Assembly: GCA_902385255.1 (NCBI GenBank)
Contig: CABMEV010000008.1
Span: 1 to 62,639, forward strand
Length of the DNA: 62,639 nucleotides
DNA from: Candidatus Tiddalikarchaeum anstoanum
GTDB lineage: Archaea > Nanobdellota > Nanobdellia > Tiddalikarchaeales > Tiddalikarchaeaceae
Direction of reading: 5' to 3'
Below the pieces are notes generated by a model. That model worked only from the letters and a program-made list of their open reading frames with translations, was not told the origin of the DNA and did not search any database. The position numbers and the translations under genes were made by a program. This document shows positions 33,271 through 42,414 of this stretch, one piece after another; within the stretch, counting starts at the first letter, position 1, and the number at the start of each line of letters is the position of its first letter.

Positions 33271-33618
33271 CTAGTTCCAGTTTATTAATTCGTCTATCGT
33301 TTTAAGCCTGAATGGCTTCATTATTACTTTTTTAGCCCCTGCTTCTAAGATTCTTTCCTCATTTTCAGGTCTTCCTGTCATTGCGTAAATTTCCTCATCC
33401 GGATTAATACTTTTTATGTACTTAATTAGTTCAATACCTTCTTCCCCGTTTCTTGTTAAGTTAATATCTGTTAGTATCAAAACGTAAGTGTTTGGTGCGT
33501 AATTATATTTTGCACTATTTAGGTCGTTTGCGATAATGCATGTGCACTCTTTCTTTTTTAAGTACGAGCTGAGCACTTTTGTTATTATTGTTTCATCATC
33601 GACTATTAACGCGTTCAT
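33271..33618 (-). CDS. stand-alone response-regulator receiver domain, 115 aa
   Basis: CheY-like fold with the acidic pair Asp7-Asp8, phospho-acceptor Asp51 (LILTDINL), Thr81 (AMTG) and Lys101 (VIMKPF), so phosphorylation looks possible. No output domain. No histidine kinase is visible in the window, so the partner is unknown. Convergent with the second lemA, 10 bases from it. Confidence 0.93.
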   Translation of the reverse strand: MNALIVDDETIITKVLSSYLKKKECTCIIANDLNSAKYNYAPNTYVLILTDINLTRNGEEGIELIKYIKSINPDEEIYAMTGRPENEERILEAGAKKVIMKPFRLKTIDELINWN

Positions 33619-33705
33619 TTTTAGAACATCTTGGTTAAATTTTTGTATTTAAATACTTATTTTAATACTAACTATTAAATAGTTCTATCTCATAAGTTTC
33701 ATTTT

Positions 33706-34104
33706 ATGAAAGAGGAGCGTTCTGTTGGTGCTGTAGTGTTTAATGGTTCTGATTTTCTTTTGTTAAGGTATGGTTATGGCCACTGGGATTACGTCAAGGG
33801 CAATATTGAGCCTGGTGAAGTTAAGGAGGAGACGTTGATGCGTGAACTTCGTGAAGAGACAGGCATATTAGATGGCAAGATTATTCCCGGTTTCTTGGAG
33901 AAGATTGAGTATTTTTACACCCGTGACGGCGTGAAAACGCATAAGGAAGTTGTTTTCCTGCTGCTTAAAGTTGATACTAAGGATGTTAAGCTTAGTTTTG
34001 AGCATACTGATTATAAGTGGCTGAGTTATAGTAATGCGTTAAAGCAGTTAACGTTTGATAATGCTAAGGAAATATTGAAGAAGGCGAAAGCATTTCTAAA
34101 ATAA
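33706..34104 (+). CDS. Nudix hydrolase, 132 aa
   Basis: The Nudix box GNIEPGEVKEETLMRELREE (residues about 27-46, continuing TGI) has the Gx5Ex7REUxEExGU spacing. The N-terminus RSVGAVVFNGSDFLLLRYG and the late EHTDYKWLSYSNAL resemble bis-nucleotide (Ap4A) hydrolases of the NUDT2 type. It hydrolyses a nucleoside diphosphate linked to some other group; the substrate is inferred. TATA-like TATTAAATAG lies about 28 bases before the ATG. Confidence 0.9.
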   Translation: MKEERSVGAVVFNGSDFLLLRYGYGHWDYVKGNIEPGEVKEETLMRELREETGILDGKIIPGFLEKIEYFYTRDGVKTHKEVVFLLLKVDTKDVKLSFEHTDYKWLSYSNALKQLTFDNAKEILKKAKAFLK

Positions 34105-34195
34105 GATAATTAATGTTTTTTCCTTTAATGGCAGTAACATTTTCATGCTGGATTATTAAAAAAATCCTTTAAAGACTAAAATTTCTAAGTTTGTT

Positions 34196-35398
34196 TTATT
34201 GTGGCAGGCTAAAGGACCATGTTATTATTCCTGTTCCCCTGTTGTCTACGTTCTCGCATGCAAACATGTTTTCAGGTGGGTACTGCATAAAAGTGCTTGA
34301 CCCTGTTAAGTCAACATTGGTAACTGAATTCTCTATTATTACCCCTTCTATCTCTTCTTCAGAATCTTCTGAGTCAAAGCTTGGGTTTATTCCTTGACAT
34401 TCTGATGTTACAGTCCTGCTAAAGTGCTCATTCATTGTACCAATCATGTAAGGGTATGACCAGCTAATATCATATTTTCCGTTGCTGTTCTTCATAATTG
34501 TTGCTGTTACTTCTGCGCTGTCTGACCCTGTGTATTCCCTAGTAGTGCGGGTTGTGGTTGCGACTAATCCTCTGCTTCCTATTGGGGCTTCCGGGTTTAA
34601 GCAAGTCATTGTATAACTTGAGTATTCATCTCTGTTCTCGCTGCCAGTAAGTATGTAAGTGCCTGTTCCTTTGAAATTATAGCTTTGTTCGCTTACAAGC
34701 CAGTCCCAAACATTATTATCAGTATTTGTGTCTGGTATTAAGTTTACGCTGAATGATTGAATGATTGTTAGAGTATTCTGGCATGTATCAGTAGATCCTT
34801 CGTCTGCACAATTGCATGACACTTCGTGTCTTAATTCAACTGTTATTCTTCCGCTGCCTATGCATGACTCTTCGCTGGCTTCGCTTCCTCCTAATTGTTC
34901 GCATCTAGTTCTAGTTGTTAGTGTGTTAAACGGGCTGCAGCAAATATTACTGCATTCGTCTATATTAGTACAGCTTCCTTCATGCCATGTTCCACCATAT
35001 CCGTGCTCTTCTCCGCATTCTGCCTGTGTTAGTTCAGCACAGTAAGGTGTGCAGCATCCATTTTGGCATTCGTCAACGGCTGAACAGTCTAGTCCTGTTG
35101 CTATTCCTCCTCTTTGTTCGCATTCGACTTTTGTTAATGGAGCACAGAAGGGGTCGCAGCAGCTAATTTTGCAGTCATCAACTTCTGAGCAGCTTGCTGC
35201 TGTAAACGTGCCTCCCATTTGCTCACATGTTATATTATCTGTTGTTGTGCAAAAAGGTGCGCAGCACGCATTAAGTCCTGGTTCTGATTCTAAGTTACTG
35301 GATACTGTGCCAATATTGTTAGAACTAGTGTCTACATTAACTGTACATCCTGAGGTAAACATAATTAAAATTGTCAGTATAATTAGTGCTTGTTTCAT
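34196..35398 (-). CDS. surface lipoprotein with four Cys-rich repeats, 400 aa
   Basis: Signal peptide ends in a lipobox-like FTSGC (Cys18). Residues about 45-175 hold four tandem repeats of about 33 residues, each following CC-x2-[FY]-C ... C-E-x2-GG ... C ... DEC (for example CCDPFCAPLTKVECEQRGG); the last repeat lacks one Cys. They probably form disulfide-bonded knobs outside the cell. The remaining 220 residues are a beta-rich Ser/Thr domain with two Cys pairs. No family recognised for either part. A lone gene with a T-rich region after it. Confidence 0.82.
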   Translation of the reverse strand: MKQALIILTILIMFTSGCTVNVDTSSNNIGTVSSNLESEPGLNACCAPFCTTTDNITCEQMGGTFTAASCSEVDDCKISCCDPFCAPLTKVECEQRGGIATGLDCSAVDECQNGCCTPYCAELTQAECGEEHGYGGTWHEGSCTNIDECSNICCSPFNTLTTRTRCEQLGGSEASEESCIGSGRITVELRHEVSCNCADEGSTDTCQNTLTIIQSFSVNLIPDTNTDNNVWDWLVSEQSYNFKGTGTYILTGSENRDEYSSYTMTCLNPEAPIGSRGLVATTTRTTREYTGSDSAEVTATIMKNSNGKYDISWSYPYMIGTMNEHFSRTVTSECQGINPSFDSEDSEEEIEGVIIENSVTNVDLTGSSTFMQYPPENMFACENVDNRGTGIITWSFSLPQ

Positions 35399-35510
35399 TT
35401 TTTTTAGTAGAATATTATGTACCTGCCAGTCCTAATAAATATTGCTTCTTTAACTAGGTAAAAAAATAAAGGTTTTAAAATAAGAAACAGTCAATTATTT
35501 CTATTCAATT

Positions 35511-35582
35511 GGGCTGGTAGCTCAGCAGTAGAGCGCTACATTCGCAATGTAGAGGTCCCGGGTTCGAATCCCGGCCAGTCCA
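35511..35582 (+). tRNA. tRNA-Ala (anticodon CGC)
   Basis: Acceptor GGGCTGG/CCAGTCC with the G3-U70 pair that marks tRNA-Ala. D-stem GCTC/GAGC, anticodon stem CTACA/TGTAG with loop TTCGCAA, T-arm CCGGG-TTCGAAT-CCCGG. Discriminator A; CCA is not encoded. Its 3' end is duplicated at 37279-37303. Confidence 0.96.
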
Positions 35583-35585
35583 CTA
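35561..35585 (+). repeat. attL-like direct repeat inside tRNA-Ala
   Basis: GGTTCGAATCCCGGCC followed by AGTCCACTA, covering the T-loop, T-stem and acceptor 3' strand plus three bases. It is identical to 37279-37303. Confidence 0.85.
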
Positions 35586-35609
35586 AAAACTTATGAAATA
35601 ATAAAGTAT

Positions 35610-36092
35610 TTAGAAAACATGCATGCGGTAATTTGAAATTAGAGGTATTTTTTTTACTGCAAAATCATTGAATTTTTGTTTTTCTTCGCTTTCCCCTTCA
35701 AAATAACAATGAATATCTTTATTTAGAAAATCGATTTTAATAGTTCCTATTAAATTTAATTCGTCTTTGTATAATAAAATCTCTGCATAAGGTATGTATT
35801 CTTCAACTTTGACAGTTGGTTGAATTGCAAGTACTTCTTCAATAGTTTTAGAATCAAATTTATTTTTATAAGTATCACTTCTTTCAATATTATACTCTAC
35901 ATCAGCATCTATATCTTTTTTCTCAATTGATTCAGTATGAGTGTATATTGAACCGTTACGCGTTATAGTTACATCATGCATTATTTGACTTAATACAGGA
36001 GTATAATTCACATTTTTAGCTTCATCCATAATACCTAAAACAATAGGCATATTTCCAATTGTTGAAATATCAATTTTATTATTTTGTGTCAT
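35610..36092 (-). CDS. hypothetical protein of the tRNA-Ala element, 160 aa
   Basis: No family recognised. Soluble, beta-rich, acidic, with Asp/Glu-rich loops and a C-terminal run of strands (IPLISNYRMHVF). Its stop codon lies 28 bases from the tRNA. Its start faces the AT-rich repeat region shared with the divergent gene at 36469. Base composition is even more AT-rich than the chromosome around it, as expected of a mobile segment. Confidence 0.65.
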   Translation of the reverse strand: MTQNNKIDISTIGNMPIVLGIMDEAKNVNYTPVLSQIMHDVTITRNGSIYTHTESIEKKDIDADVEYNIERSDTYKNKFDSKTIEEVLAIQPTVKVEEYIPYAEILLYKDELNLIGTIKIDFLNKDIHCYFEGESEEKQKFNDFAVKKIPLISNYRMHVF

Positions 36093-36468
36093 AAATGTAA
36101 AACTACGGAATTATGTTATTTAATAACTTTTATGGCGAATAGATGAGTTTAAAGTTAAAACTGTTTATAAAAAATTTAAAACTTAACTAGAACTAATGCG
36201 CGTTAACTTTAAATTATATTATTTTATCTTGAAATGTTTTAATAATAATATTAATGTTTAAACTAAGGATTAATAGTGAATAATTTGTGTTAACTTTAAT
36301 CTAATATTTTTAAAAAATTAAACTATAATGCGTATGTAATAACTTTATATGATTAAGTTTAACTGGCGATACTTCAATTTGGATTTAAAATTCTTTAAAA
36401 CAGATGTTCACTTTAAAGTTGTTTATTTATCATAAAAGTATTTAAACAGAATAATTGAGTAGATAAAT
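36093..36468. promoter_or_regulatory. AT-rich divergent region with iteron-like repeats
   Basis: TTAACTTTAA occurs exactly three times: at 36203-36212 and 36290-36299 on the plus strand, and at 36149-36158 on the minus strand. Near-copies lie at about 36353 and 36408. Other repeated words are TAATGCG (two) and GGCGA (36135, 36365). The TATA box for the gene at 36469 is TATTTAAAC, about 29 bases upstream of its ATG. The repeats could be an origin-type iteron set or binding sites for an element-encoded regulator. Confidence 0.45.
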
Positions 36469-37194
36469 ATGAAATACGAAAATTTTCGAAATAATATTAA
36501 AAACCTAAATCTTCCAGAGACCCTTAAATCTAAATTATTAAGACCAGATAATTATGGTTCAAATAATTGTGATTTAGAGGAACTTTTTAAAAATAATCTT
36601 GAAAATATTCCAAATACTGTAGAATTTTATTCTGAAGTATTAGAATATATGATGGGTACTAGTTTAGGCGAAAATGATAGTTTTACTGGATATTATCTGA
36701 ATTTTTTTAATTTATTTCACAAATATAAGAGTGATATTTTTAATAATACTGAAACTCACAGGAAAGCCGCTATAGTATTCATAAAATATAAATTAGAAAA
36801 ACTTGATGATTTCAATAATCTTTTACAAAGTTACGGAATAAATGTCTTCCCATTGAAGAAAGATGAAATCGAAGATGTATTACAAACAGCTTTTGAAACA
36901 AATGATAATGGAGATTCTTTAGAACAAACAATAACTCAAATTAAAAAAGGAGTAATAGCCAATGAATCAGATTGTAAATGGGGTGAAAAATTAGTTGAAT
37001 CAATACTTGAATATGATTTAAATACAGATAGGTTTAGCAATCTCTTAAAAGGATATGAATTTGATAAAGACGAACTTAAACAAGTTATTGTATGTTATTT
37101 ATCTAAAGATAGATTAGAAGATGTTATCAAAGAATTGAACAATATAACTAATTTATCAATTAAAATTGATGTAAATATTACAAATAAAGAATAA
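36469..37194 (+). CDS. hypothetical protein of the tRNA-Ala element, 241 aa
   Basis: No family recognised. Mostly helical, very Asn/Lys/Leu-rich, without signal peptide, zinc motif or recombinase residues. The C-terminal 30 residues switch to beta strands (LSIKIDVNITNKE). ATG is placed by a TATA box about 29 bases upstream. It ends about 85 bases before the right-hand direct repeat. Not an integrase by any visible R-H-R-Y pattern. Confidence 0.65.
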   Translation: MKYENFRNNIKNLNLPETLKSKLLRPDNYGSNNCDLEELFKNNLENIPNTVEFYSEVLEYMMGTSLGENDSFTGYYLNFFNLFHKYKSDIFNNTETHRKAAIVFIKYKLEKLDDFNNLLQSYGINVFPLKKDEIEDVLQTAFETNDNGDSLEQTITQIKKGVIANESDCKWGEKLVESILEYDLNTDRFSNLLKGYEFDKDELKQVIVCYLSKDRLEDVIKELNNITNLSIKIDVNITNKE

Positions 37195-37278
37195 ATAAAC
37201 ATTGAAATAAAATCACATATTATCAACAAATATGACTAATAAACGATACGTAGTTAATAGCCTGCTGGCGAGTGAGGC

Positions 37279-37303
37279 GGTTCGAATCCCGGCCAGTCCA
37301 CTA
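37279..37303 (+). repeat. attR-like direct repeat (orphan tRNA-Ala 3' end)
   Basis: Exact second copy of 35561-35585. The preceding bases (GAGGC) do not complete a T-stem, so this is not a tRNA gene. Confidence 0.85.
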
Positions 37304-37405
37304 CACAATATAATAATAAATTAAGAAAAATTAGTACTCAAACTTATAATTTTTTAAATTAAATAATAAGAATTATTATTTAAAACATTAATTATTAAAT
37401 AGTTT

Positions 37406-37921
37406 ATGTATTTTTTAACACAAAAAGTTCCTATTAATGGAAGAATCAGATTTAAGTGTCTTCGTGAAAAATGCAAAAAGTGTTGCAAAGATATATTTAT
37501 CAATGATTATAAGAAATTTTGGGCTAATAAGAATAAGATACGAATTCCACCTACCTCATCTAATAACTGTTGCATATTCCTAAATAATAAAAATTATACT
37601 TGCACAATAAATAAAGATAAACCCAAAATCTGCAAACTTTTCCCAATTGTAAGCGTCAATAAAAATTATGTAGAAATTGCAAAAAACTGCCCAGGTATCG
37701 GCAAAGGAGAGTATATGTCTATTAAGAAATGGATACAAAAGTCATCAACTAACAGATTCGAACCTGACTATGTAAAATATTATATTAATTACAATCCATT
37801 ATTTATCATATTCGTGTTAGTATCTATTATTCTGCTTTTTTTTAAAACACCTTATTCAATAATTCTTTTTTTTTATCCATTAATATGGCTTTATACCTTT
37901 TTTAGAAAGAATTCAATCTGA
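37406..37921 (+). CDS. YkgJ-type Cys-cluster protein with membrane tail, 171 aa
   Basis: The N-terminal 110 residues carry the YkgJ/UPF0153 pattern for a bound zinc or iron-sulfur ion: FKCLREKCKKCCKDI (C-x4/5-C-x2-CC), then CCIFL, YTCTINKDKPKICKLFP (usual C.iye.RP..CR.FP) and a late CPGIG. Two hydrophobic C-terminal spans (about 132-165) are an unusual addition. Function of the family is not settled. The gene begins about 100 bases beyond the tRNA-Ala insertion. Confidence 0.82.
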   Translation: MYFLTQKVPINGRIRFKCLREKCKKCCKDIFINDYKKFWANKNKIRIPPTSSNNCCIFLNNKNYTCTINKDKPKICKLFPIVSVNKNYVEIAKNCPGIGKGEYMSIKKWIQKSSTNRFEPDYVKYYINYNPLFIIFVLVSIILLFFKTPYSIILFFYPLIWLYTFFRKNSI

Positions 37922-38048
37922 ATAAAATTTTAGATAAATACGGATTTAATTTAAAAATCAAATATGAAAAAAGAAAAACGAACAAGGGATGGATTGAACC
38001 CGCATAGAATAAAACATATTTTTAAAATTATTAAGTTTATCCTATGGA

Positions 38049-40544
38049 CTAGTTATTCTTTTTTAATATTTCTGTAGGATTGCCGTTACGTAAATGCATT
38101 CTATTGATAATGAATTTTACTATTTCAACTATCATCATCATGCTAAAACCCACTAAGAGCACTAGAACCCATTCAAAAAAATTGAGCGGGACAGTGCCTA
38201 ACATAGTATTAAAAGGAGGAACGTAAATAGCCAGTAATTGTTGTCCTATACCAAGTAATACAGTAAGATTTAACCACTTGTTTGAAAAAATATTAGTCTT
38301 AAAAACGGAGTGGCGTAAACTCTTGTAAGAGTATATATAAATCATATCCTGAATTGCTATTGCAGTAAATACAATAGTTCTGCCTAATGCTATACCCCTT
38401 CCTTCATTGCCAAAAAATTTGAAGTAACCCCACATATAATTAAATAATAAAAGACTCAAGACAGCTGATGCTAAACTAATTGCAATGATAAGAAAGATGC
38501 TGCTCTTATCCAAGATATTGCTTTTCTTGATTGATTTTGGCGGCTCGTTCATTATTCCTCTCTCACCGCGTTCGAAACCTAAAGCTATATCCGACGGACC
38601 GTCGCATATTAAATGAATCCAAAGTATTTGAGCAACAGTAAGCGGTGCTGGCCAGCCGAACAGGAAAGCAAAGAAAACAACTAATATTTCTGCAAATGAA
38701 TCGGAAAGTACGTAAGCAGCTACTTTTTTGATATTATCAAATATTATCCTTCCCTCCTCCACTGCATCAACTATTGTCTGGAAATTGCTGTCAAGCATTA
38801 TGAGACTGCTAGTCTCCTGCGCAACATCAGTTGCAGTGCCAACAGTAACCCCTATATTTGCCTTCTTTAAAGCCGGAGCGTCATTCACTCCATCCCCAAT
38901 CATTGCTGTAACTTCTCCTGCATTTTGGAGCGCTGTAACAATCTTCAGTTTATGTTGAGGTGTAACTCTGCAAAATACAGTCACATCTTTTACTATGTTT
39001 GTTAATTCTTTTTCTGACATTTTGTCAATCTCAAATCCTTCAAGAACATGCCCCTCACTGACAGGTAATCCTAAACCTTTTGCAACATTAATAGCAGTTA
39101 TTCTATAATCACCTGTTATTATTTTAGTCTTTATTCCTGCGCCATTGCATAATTGTATAGACTTCTTAACCGTAGGCCTAATTGGGTCTTCTATTCCAAC
39201 CAATCCAACCCAATCATAGCCTGATAATTTGCCAATTTTTTTTTCAGACTTCTTGTATGCTAGTCCTATAAGTTTTAATCCTTCCGAAGCCCAAGTGTTT
39301 ATTTTGTCAACTATTTTCTTTTTTTCACTAATACTTAAATTACAGAAGTCGAGCAGAATATCAGGCGCGCCTTTTATTAAGAATAGCTCAGAACCTTCTA
39401 TGTTATTTGAAGTTAACATATACTTTTTCTCGCTAGTAAACGGGATTTCTTCAACTCGTTTGTATTCATTGACTAATTTTTGAGGGTCTATACCTAAACT
39501 TTTTTTAACATAATCCCACAAAGTAATTTCAAGAGAGTCCTCTAGATTATTACATAACGCCATTACGTAACCGGCTATTTTAGTATTTGTTAAATCCACT
39601 TTTACAACCTTCATCTGCCCTTCAGTTAATGTTCCAGTCTTGTCTGTCGCAATAGTTGTTACAGAACCCAGTGTTTCCACAGCAAGCAGTTTCTTAACCA
39701 AACCCTTCTTCTTAAGTATCATTCGCATACCTATTGCCAAAATCATTGTCACGGCGATAAGAAGCCCTTCAGGTATTGCAGCAATTGCAAGCACTATTGA
39801 CAATCTTATCATTTCAAAAACGTCTTTACCGAAGATTATGCCTGTAATAAATATCAGCGCTGAAATAATAACTACTATATAAGTTAATGTTTTTCCAAAC
39901 GCGTTAAGCCTCACCTGAAGCGGTGTAAGTTCTTCTTTTATTTCAACAAGTGAAGATGCAATCTTGCCTAACTTTGTTTTTAACCCCGTACCTGTTACTT
40001 TCATTAATCCGCGTCCGGATAATATTATTGTTCCCATTGAAACGGTGTCCTTAATATTCTTTATTATCGGTTCGCTTTCTCCAGTTAGTATAGCTTCATT
40101 TAATCCAAGGCTTACTGCTTCAATTAATTCACCATCTGCAGGTATTCGTTCTCCTGTGTTTAGTATTACTAAATCTCCTGGAACAATTTCAGATACTTCA
40201 ATATTTATAACGTTGTTATTACGAATTACTCTCGCCATCGGGTTTAGTAAATGTTTTAGCGCTTCCATTGTCTTTTCAGCCTTGTATTCCTGGGCAAAAC
40301 CGATTATGACATCGAATAAGATTACTATTATTATTATTACTGCATCACTATACTCTTCTAATAGTATAGAAACTAGTGCTGCAATTGAGATAATGTAAAT
40401 TAAAGGACTCTTAAATTGGCTTATAAAAATTGTAAAAGCGCTTTTTCCAGATTTTTCAGGCAGTTTATTAAAACCAAAACGTTTTCTTTTCTCATTAACC
40501 TCTGAATTAGTGAGCCCTTTGTTTAATAATTCAGTACTTACCAC
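38049..40544 (-). CDS. P-type cation-transporting ATPase (Ca2+-type), 831 aa
   Basis: P2-type ATPase. Actuator domain with LTGESEPI; M4 with AAIPEGLLIAVTM (usual PEGLP, here PEGLL); phosphorylation site DKTGTLTEG with Asp301; nucleotide domain KGAPDIL; hinge MIGDGVNDAPALKKA; M6 with HLICDGPSDIALG. The full set of about ten spans is present and the length fits. The M4 and M6 residues suggest Ca2+ or a related cation exported at the expense of ATP; the ion is inferred. It has a 213-base divergent promoter region with the gene at 40758. Confidence 0.95.
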   Translation of the reverse strand: MVSTELLNKGLTNSEVNEKRKRFGFNKLPEKSGKSAFTIFISQFKSPLIYIISIAALVSILLEEYSDAVIIIIVILFDVIIGFAQEYKAEKTMEALKHLLNPMARVIRNNNVINIEVSEIVPGDLVILNTGERIPADGELIEAVSLGLNEAILTGESEPIIKNIKDTVSMGTIILSGRGLMKVTGTGLKTKLGKIASSLVEIKEELTPLQVRLNAFGKTLTYIVVIISALIFITGIIFGKDVFEMIRLSIVLAIAAIPEGLLIAVTMILAIGMRMILKKKGLVKKLLAVETLGSVTTIATDKTGTLTEGQMKVVKVDLTNTKIAGYVMALCNNLEDSLEITLWDYVKKSLGIDPQKLVNEYKRVEEIPFTSEKKYMLTSNNIEGSELFLIKGAPDILLDFCNLSISEKKKIVDKINTWASEGLKLIGLAYKKSEKKIGKLSGYDWVGLVGIEDPIRPTVKKSIQLCNGAGIKTKIITGDYRITAINVAKGLGLPVSEGHVLEGFEIDKMSEKELTNIVKDVTVFCRVTPQHKLKIVTALQNAGEVTAMIGDGVNDAPALKKANIGVTVGTATDVAQETSSLIMLDSNFQTIVDAVEEGRIIFDNIKKVAAYVLSDSFAEILVVFFAFLFGWPAPLTVAQILWIHLICDGPSDIALGFERGERGIMNEPPKSIKKSNILDKSSIFLIIAISLASAVLSLLLFNYMWGYFKFFGNEGRGIALGRTIVFTAIAIQDMIYIYSYKSLRHSVFKTNIFSNKWLNLTVLLGIGQQLLAIYVPPFNTMLGTVPLNFFEWVLVLLVGFSMMMIVEIVKFIINRMHLRNGNPTEILKKNN

Positions 40545-40757
40545 TTTTTATATTATAATAATAAGGTTTTTAAGTATTTTGACTTTCGAAATCCCTGTGT
40601 GAATATGACCATTAGCAAATTGCGTATACAAGCAAGAAGTAACATATCTAACTATTTTATTTTAAACTTTAAGTTCTAAATATTAAAAAAAAACAATGTA
40701 TTTTGACACCAGTATTTTTAGTATGTATTTTTAATATCTTAAATATAAGTTAAAAAT

Positions 40758-42410
40758 ATGAAAAACAGCAAAGAAAGTCAGAATTCTAAATTATTTTTAC
40801 AAATTAGTAAGAGACTGAAATCTTTGTTTCATAATAAAAAAAAGCTGGCTATTATTCTCGCGATTATAATATCTTTTAGTATAGTGTTGGCTAATGCATG
40901 GGTTACGGATGATGCATTCATTACATTTAGATACGTGAATAATTTTGTTAATGGATATGGTTTAGTTTATAATATTGGAGAAAGAGTTCAAGGATATACT
41001 CATCCGTTATGGCTGGGGTTATTAATTATCGGAGGACTTATTAAAATTGACTTATTTTACTGGTCGATTTTTATTGGGTTATTATTTAACTGTTTAACAG
41101 TATATTTTTTTGCAAAATTAATTGAAAAGTCTAAACTATTTTATTTCTTACTCACATTTTTTTTAATAACAATATATACGTGCTCCTCATTTGTGGACTT
41201 TCAAACTTCAGGACTTGAAAATTCTCTTACTAATTTCTTGCTAATAATGCTTGTTTCTTCCGTGATTAACAAAAATAAACTTTTAACAAGCTGCCTATAC
41301 ATAGGATTATTATTATTAAACAGGTTGGACTTAATTTTTATTGTATTTCCAGTATTACTTTATTTATTCTTTTCAAGTAATGAAAAACTAACTGAACGAA
41401 TAATCCAAACACTAAAAGGCTTGCTTCCAATAATAATCTGGGAGGTTTTTTCAATAATATATTATGGATTCTTATTTCCAAACACAAAATACGCCAAAGC
41501 AGGAGCGTATCCTTTAAATTTGGCATTAGACCTTGGATTTTTTTATTTAAAGGATTTTGTTACTTGGGAAATAATGCCCTCTGCTATTTTTGTTCTATGT
41601 TTAATCTTATTAATTATTTTTACGCTTATTGACAAATTTGCTATTTATTTTAAAAAAAATACGCATTTAACCTCGGATTTGATTGTATTCCTTATAGGTG
41701 CAGTGTTACAGCTTAATTATGTTATATTTTTAGGTGGAGATTTTATGAGAGGCAGGTTTTTGTTGCCTTCTTTTTTTTTAGTGATTACACTAGTTTCAGC
41801 AATGATAAGTAAGATTAACGTAAAATTATTATTGGATAAAGAAAAAACTTCAATATTTCTTTTAATTTTATTTATACTTTGTTTTTTGTCAAAGGAAAAC
41901 GCGGAAAGCTTTGTTTATCATTATCCTCATAATGGTGTTGTTAGTGAAAGAGATTATTGGTGGGAAACAAACAGTTTATGGAATAGACTAAGTAATGGTT
42001 CTTACAATATTAACGCTCCTAAAATGCAAAAAATTTACAACTTTGAAGCAGAAGGTTCTTATCTTAGAAACCAGGCGATTAATGGGACTATTGTCACTAA
42101 ACAAAAAAGTATTGGTATGCTCGGTTTTTTTGCAGGACCAAATGTTACAGTTTTGGATTATTTTGGTTTAACTGATGCGTTTATAGCTAGAACCCCTGTT
42201 AGTTTAAACATTATAAGAGTTGGACATGTAAGACATTTCATTCCTGAGGAGTATTTTTTAGAACGAGAGAATAATACAGTAATTGAAAATTGGGAAAACC
42301 CTGAACTAAAAAATTTATGGAAAGATATTAGAGTAATAACTCAAGGACCAATATTTAGTATTGGTAGAATAGAATCAATAATAACTGTTTGGACTAAATA
42401 TGGAATTTAA
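40758..42410 (+). CDS. GT-C-fold membrane glycosyltransferase, AftB-like, 550 aa
   Basis: About ten membrane spans, then a C-terminal outer domain of about 150 residues. The first outer loop holds WVTDDAFITFRYVNN, NGYGLVYNIGERVQGYTHP and LWLGLL, very close to the family that includes mycobacterial arabinofuranosyltransferase AftB, where the paired Asp is catalytic. It uses a polyprenyl-linked sugar as donor in that family. Likely role here: adding a sugar to surface glycan or glycoprotein. A basic N-terminus of about 30 residues precedes the first span. Confidence 0.82.
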   Translation: MKNSKESQNSKLFLQISKRLKSLFHNKKKLAIILAIIISFSIVLANAWVTDDAFITFRYVNNFVNGYGLVYNIGERVQGYTHPLWLGLLIIGGLIKIDLFYWSIFIGLLFNCLTVYFFAKLIEKSKLFYFLLTFFLITIYTCSSFVDFQTSGLENSLTNFLLIMLVSSVINKNKLLTSCLYIGLLLLNRLDLIFIVFPVLLYLFFSSNEKLTERIIQTLKGLLPIIIWEVFSIIYYGFLFPNTKYAKAGAYPLNLALDLGFFYLKDFVTWEIMPSAIFVLCLILLIIFTLIDKFAIYFKKNTHLTSDLIVFLIGAVLQLNYVIFLGGDFMRGRFLLPSFFLVITLVSAMISKINVKLLLDKEKTSIFLLILFILCFLSKENAESFVYHYPHNGVVSERDYWWETNSLWNRLSNGSYNINAPKMQKIYNFEAEGSYLRNQAINGTIVTKQKSIGMLGFFAGPNVTVLDYFGLTDAFIARTPVSLNIIRVGHVRHFIPEEYFLERENNTVIENWENPELKNLWKDIRVITQGPIFSIGRIESIITVWTKYGI

Positions 42411-42414
42411 GAAT

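Larger units (their letters stand above)
35561..37303 (+). mobile_element. 1.7-kb insertion in tRNA-Ala 3' end, no integrase
   Basis: Bounded by two exact 25-base copies of the tRNA-Ala 3' end (35561-35585 and 37279-37303). The first copy keeps the tRNA whole, and the second has no tRNA body. Between them lie two orphan genes facing outward to inward (35610-36092 minus, 36469-37194 plus) around an extremely AT-rich centre with short repeats. No integrase, transposase or replication gene is visible. It may be a satellite element moved by an integrase encoded elsewhere, or the remnant of a larger island. Confidence 0.75.

Noticed and set aside
35049-35435. 128-residue plus-strand frame opposite the Cys-repeat lipoprotein
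   Set aside because: Repetitive only because it mirrors the Cys repeats; the lipoprotein frame has signal peptide, lipobox and ordered repeats.
36469-37194. Integrase of the tRNA-Ala element
   Set aside because: No Arg-His-x-x-Arg-Tyr arrangement and no zinc or serine-recombinase motif could be seen.
37279-37303. Second tRNA-Ala gene
   Set aside because: Only the T-loop to acceptor 3' strand is present; no acceptor 5' strand or anticodon arm precedes it and the T-stem does not pair.
37979-38010. tRNA-like sequence GGATTGAACCCGC on either strand
   Set aside because: T-stem pairing fails in both readings and no other tRNA arms are present.
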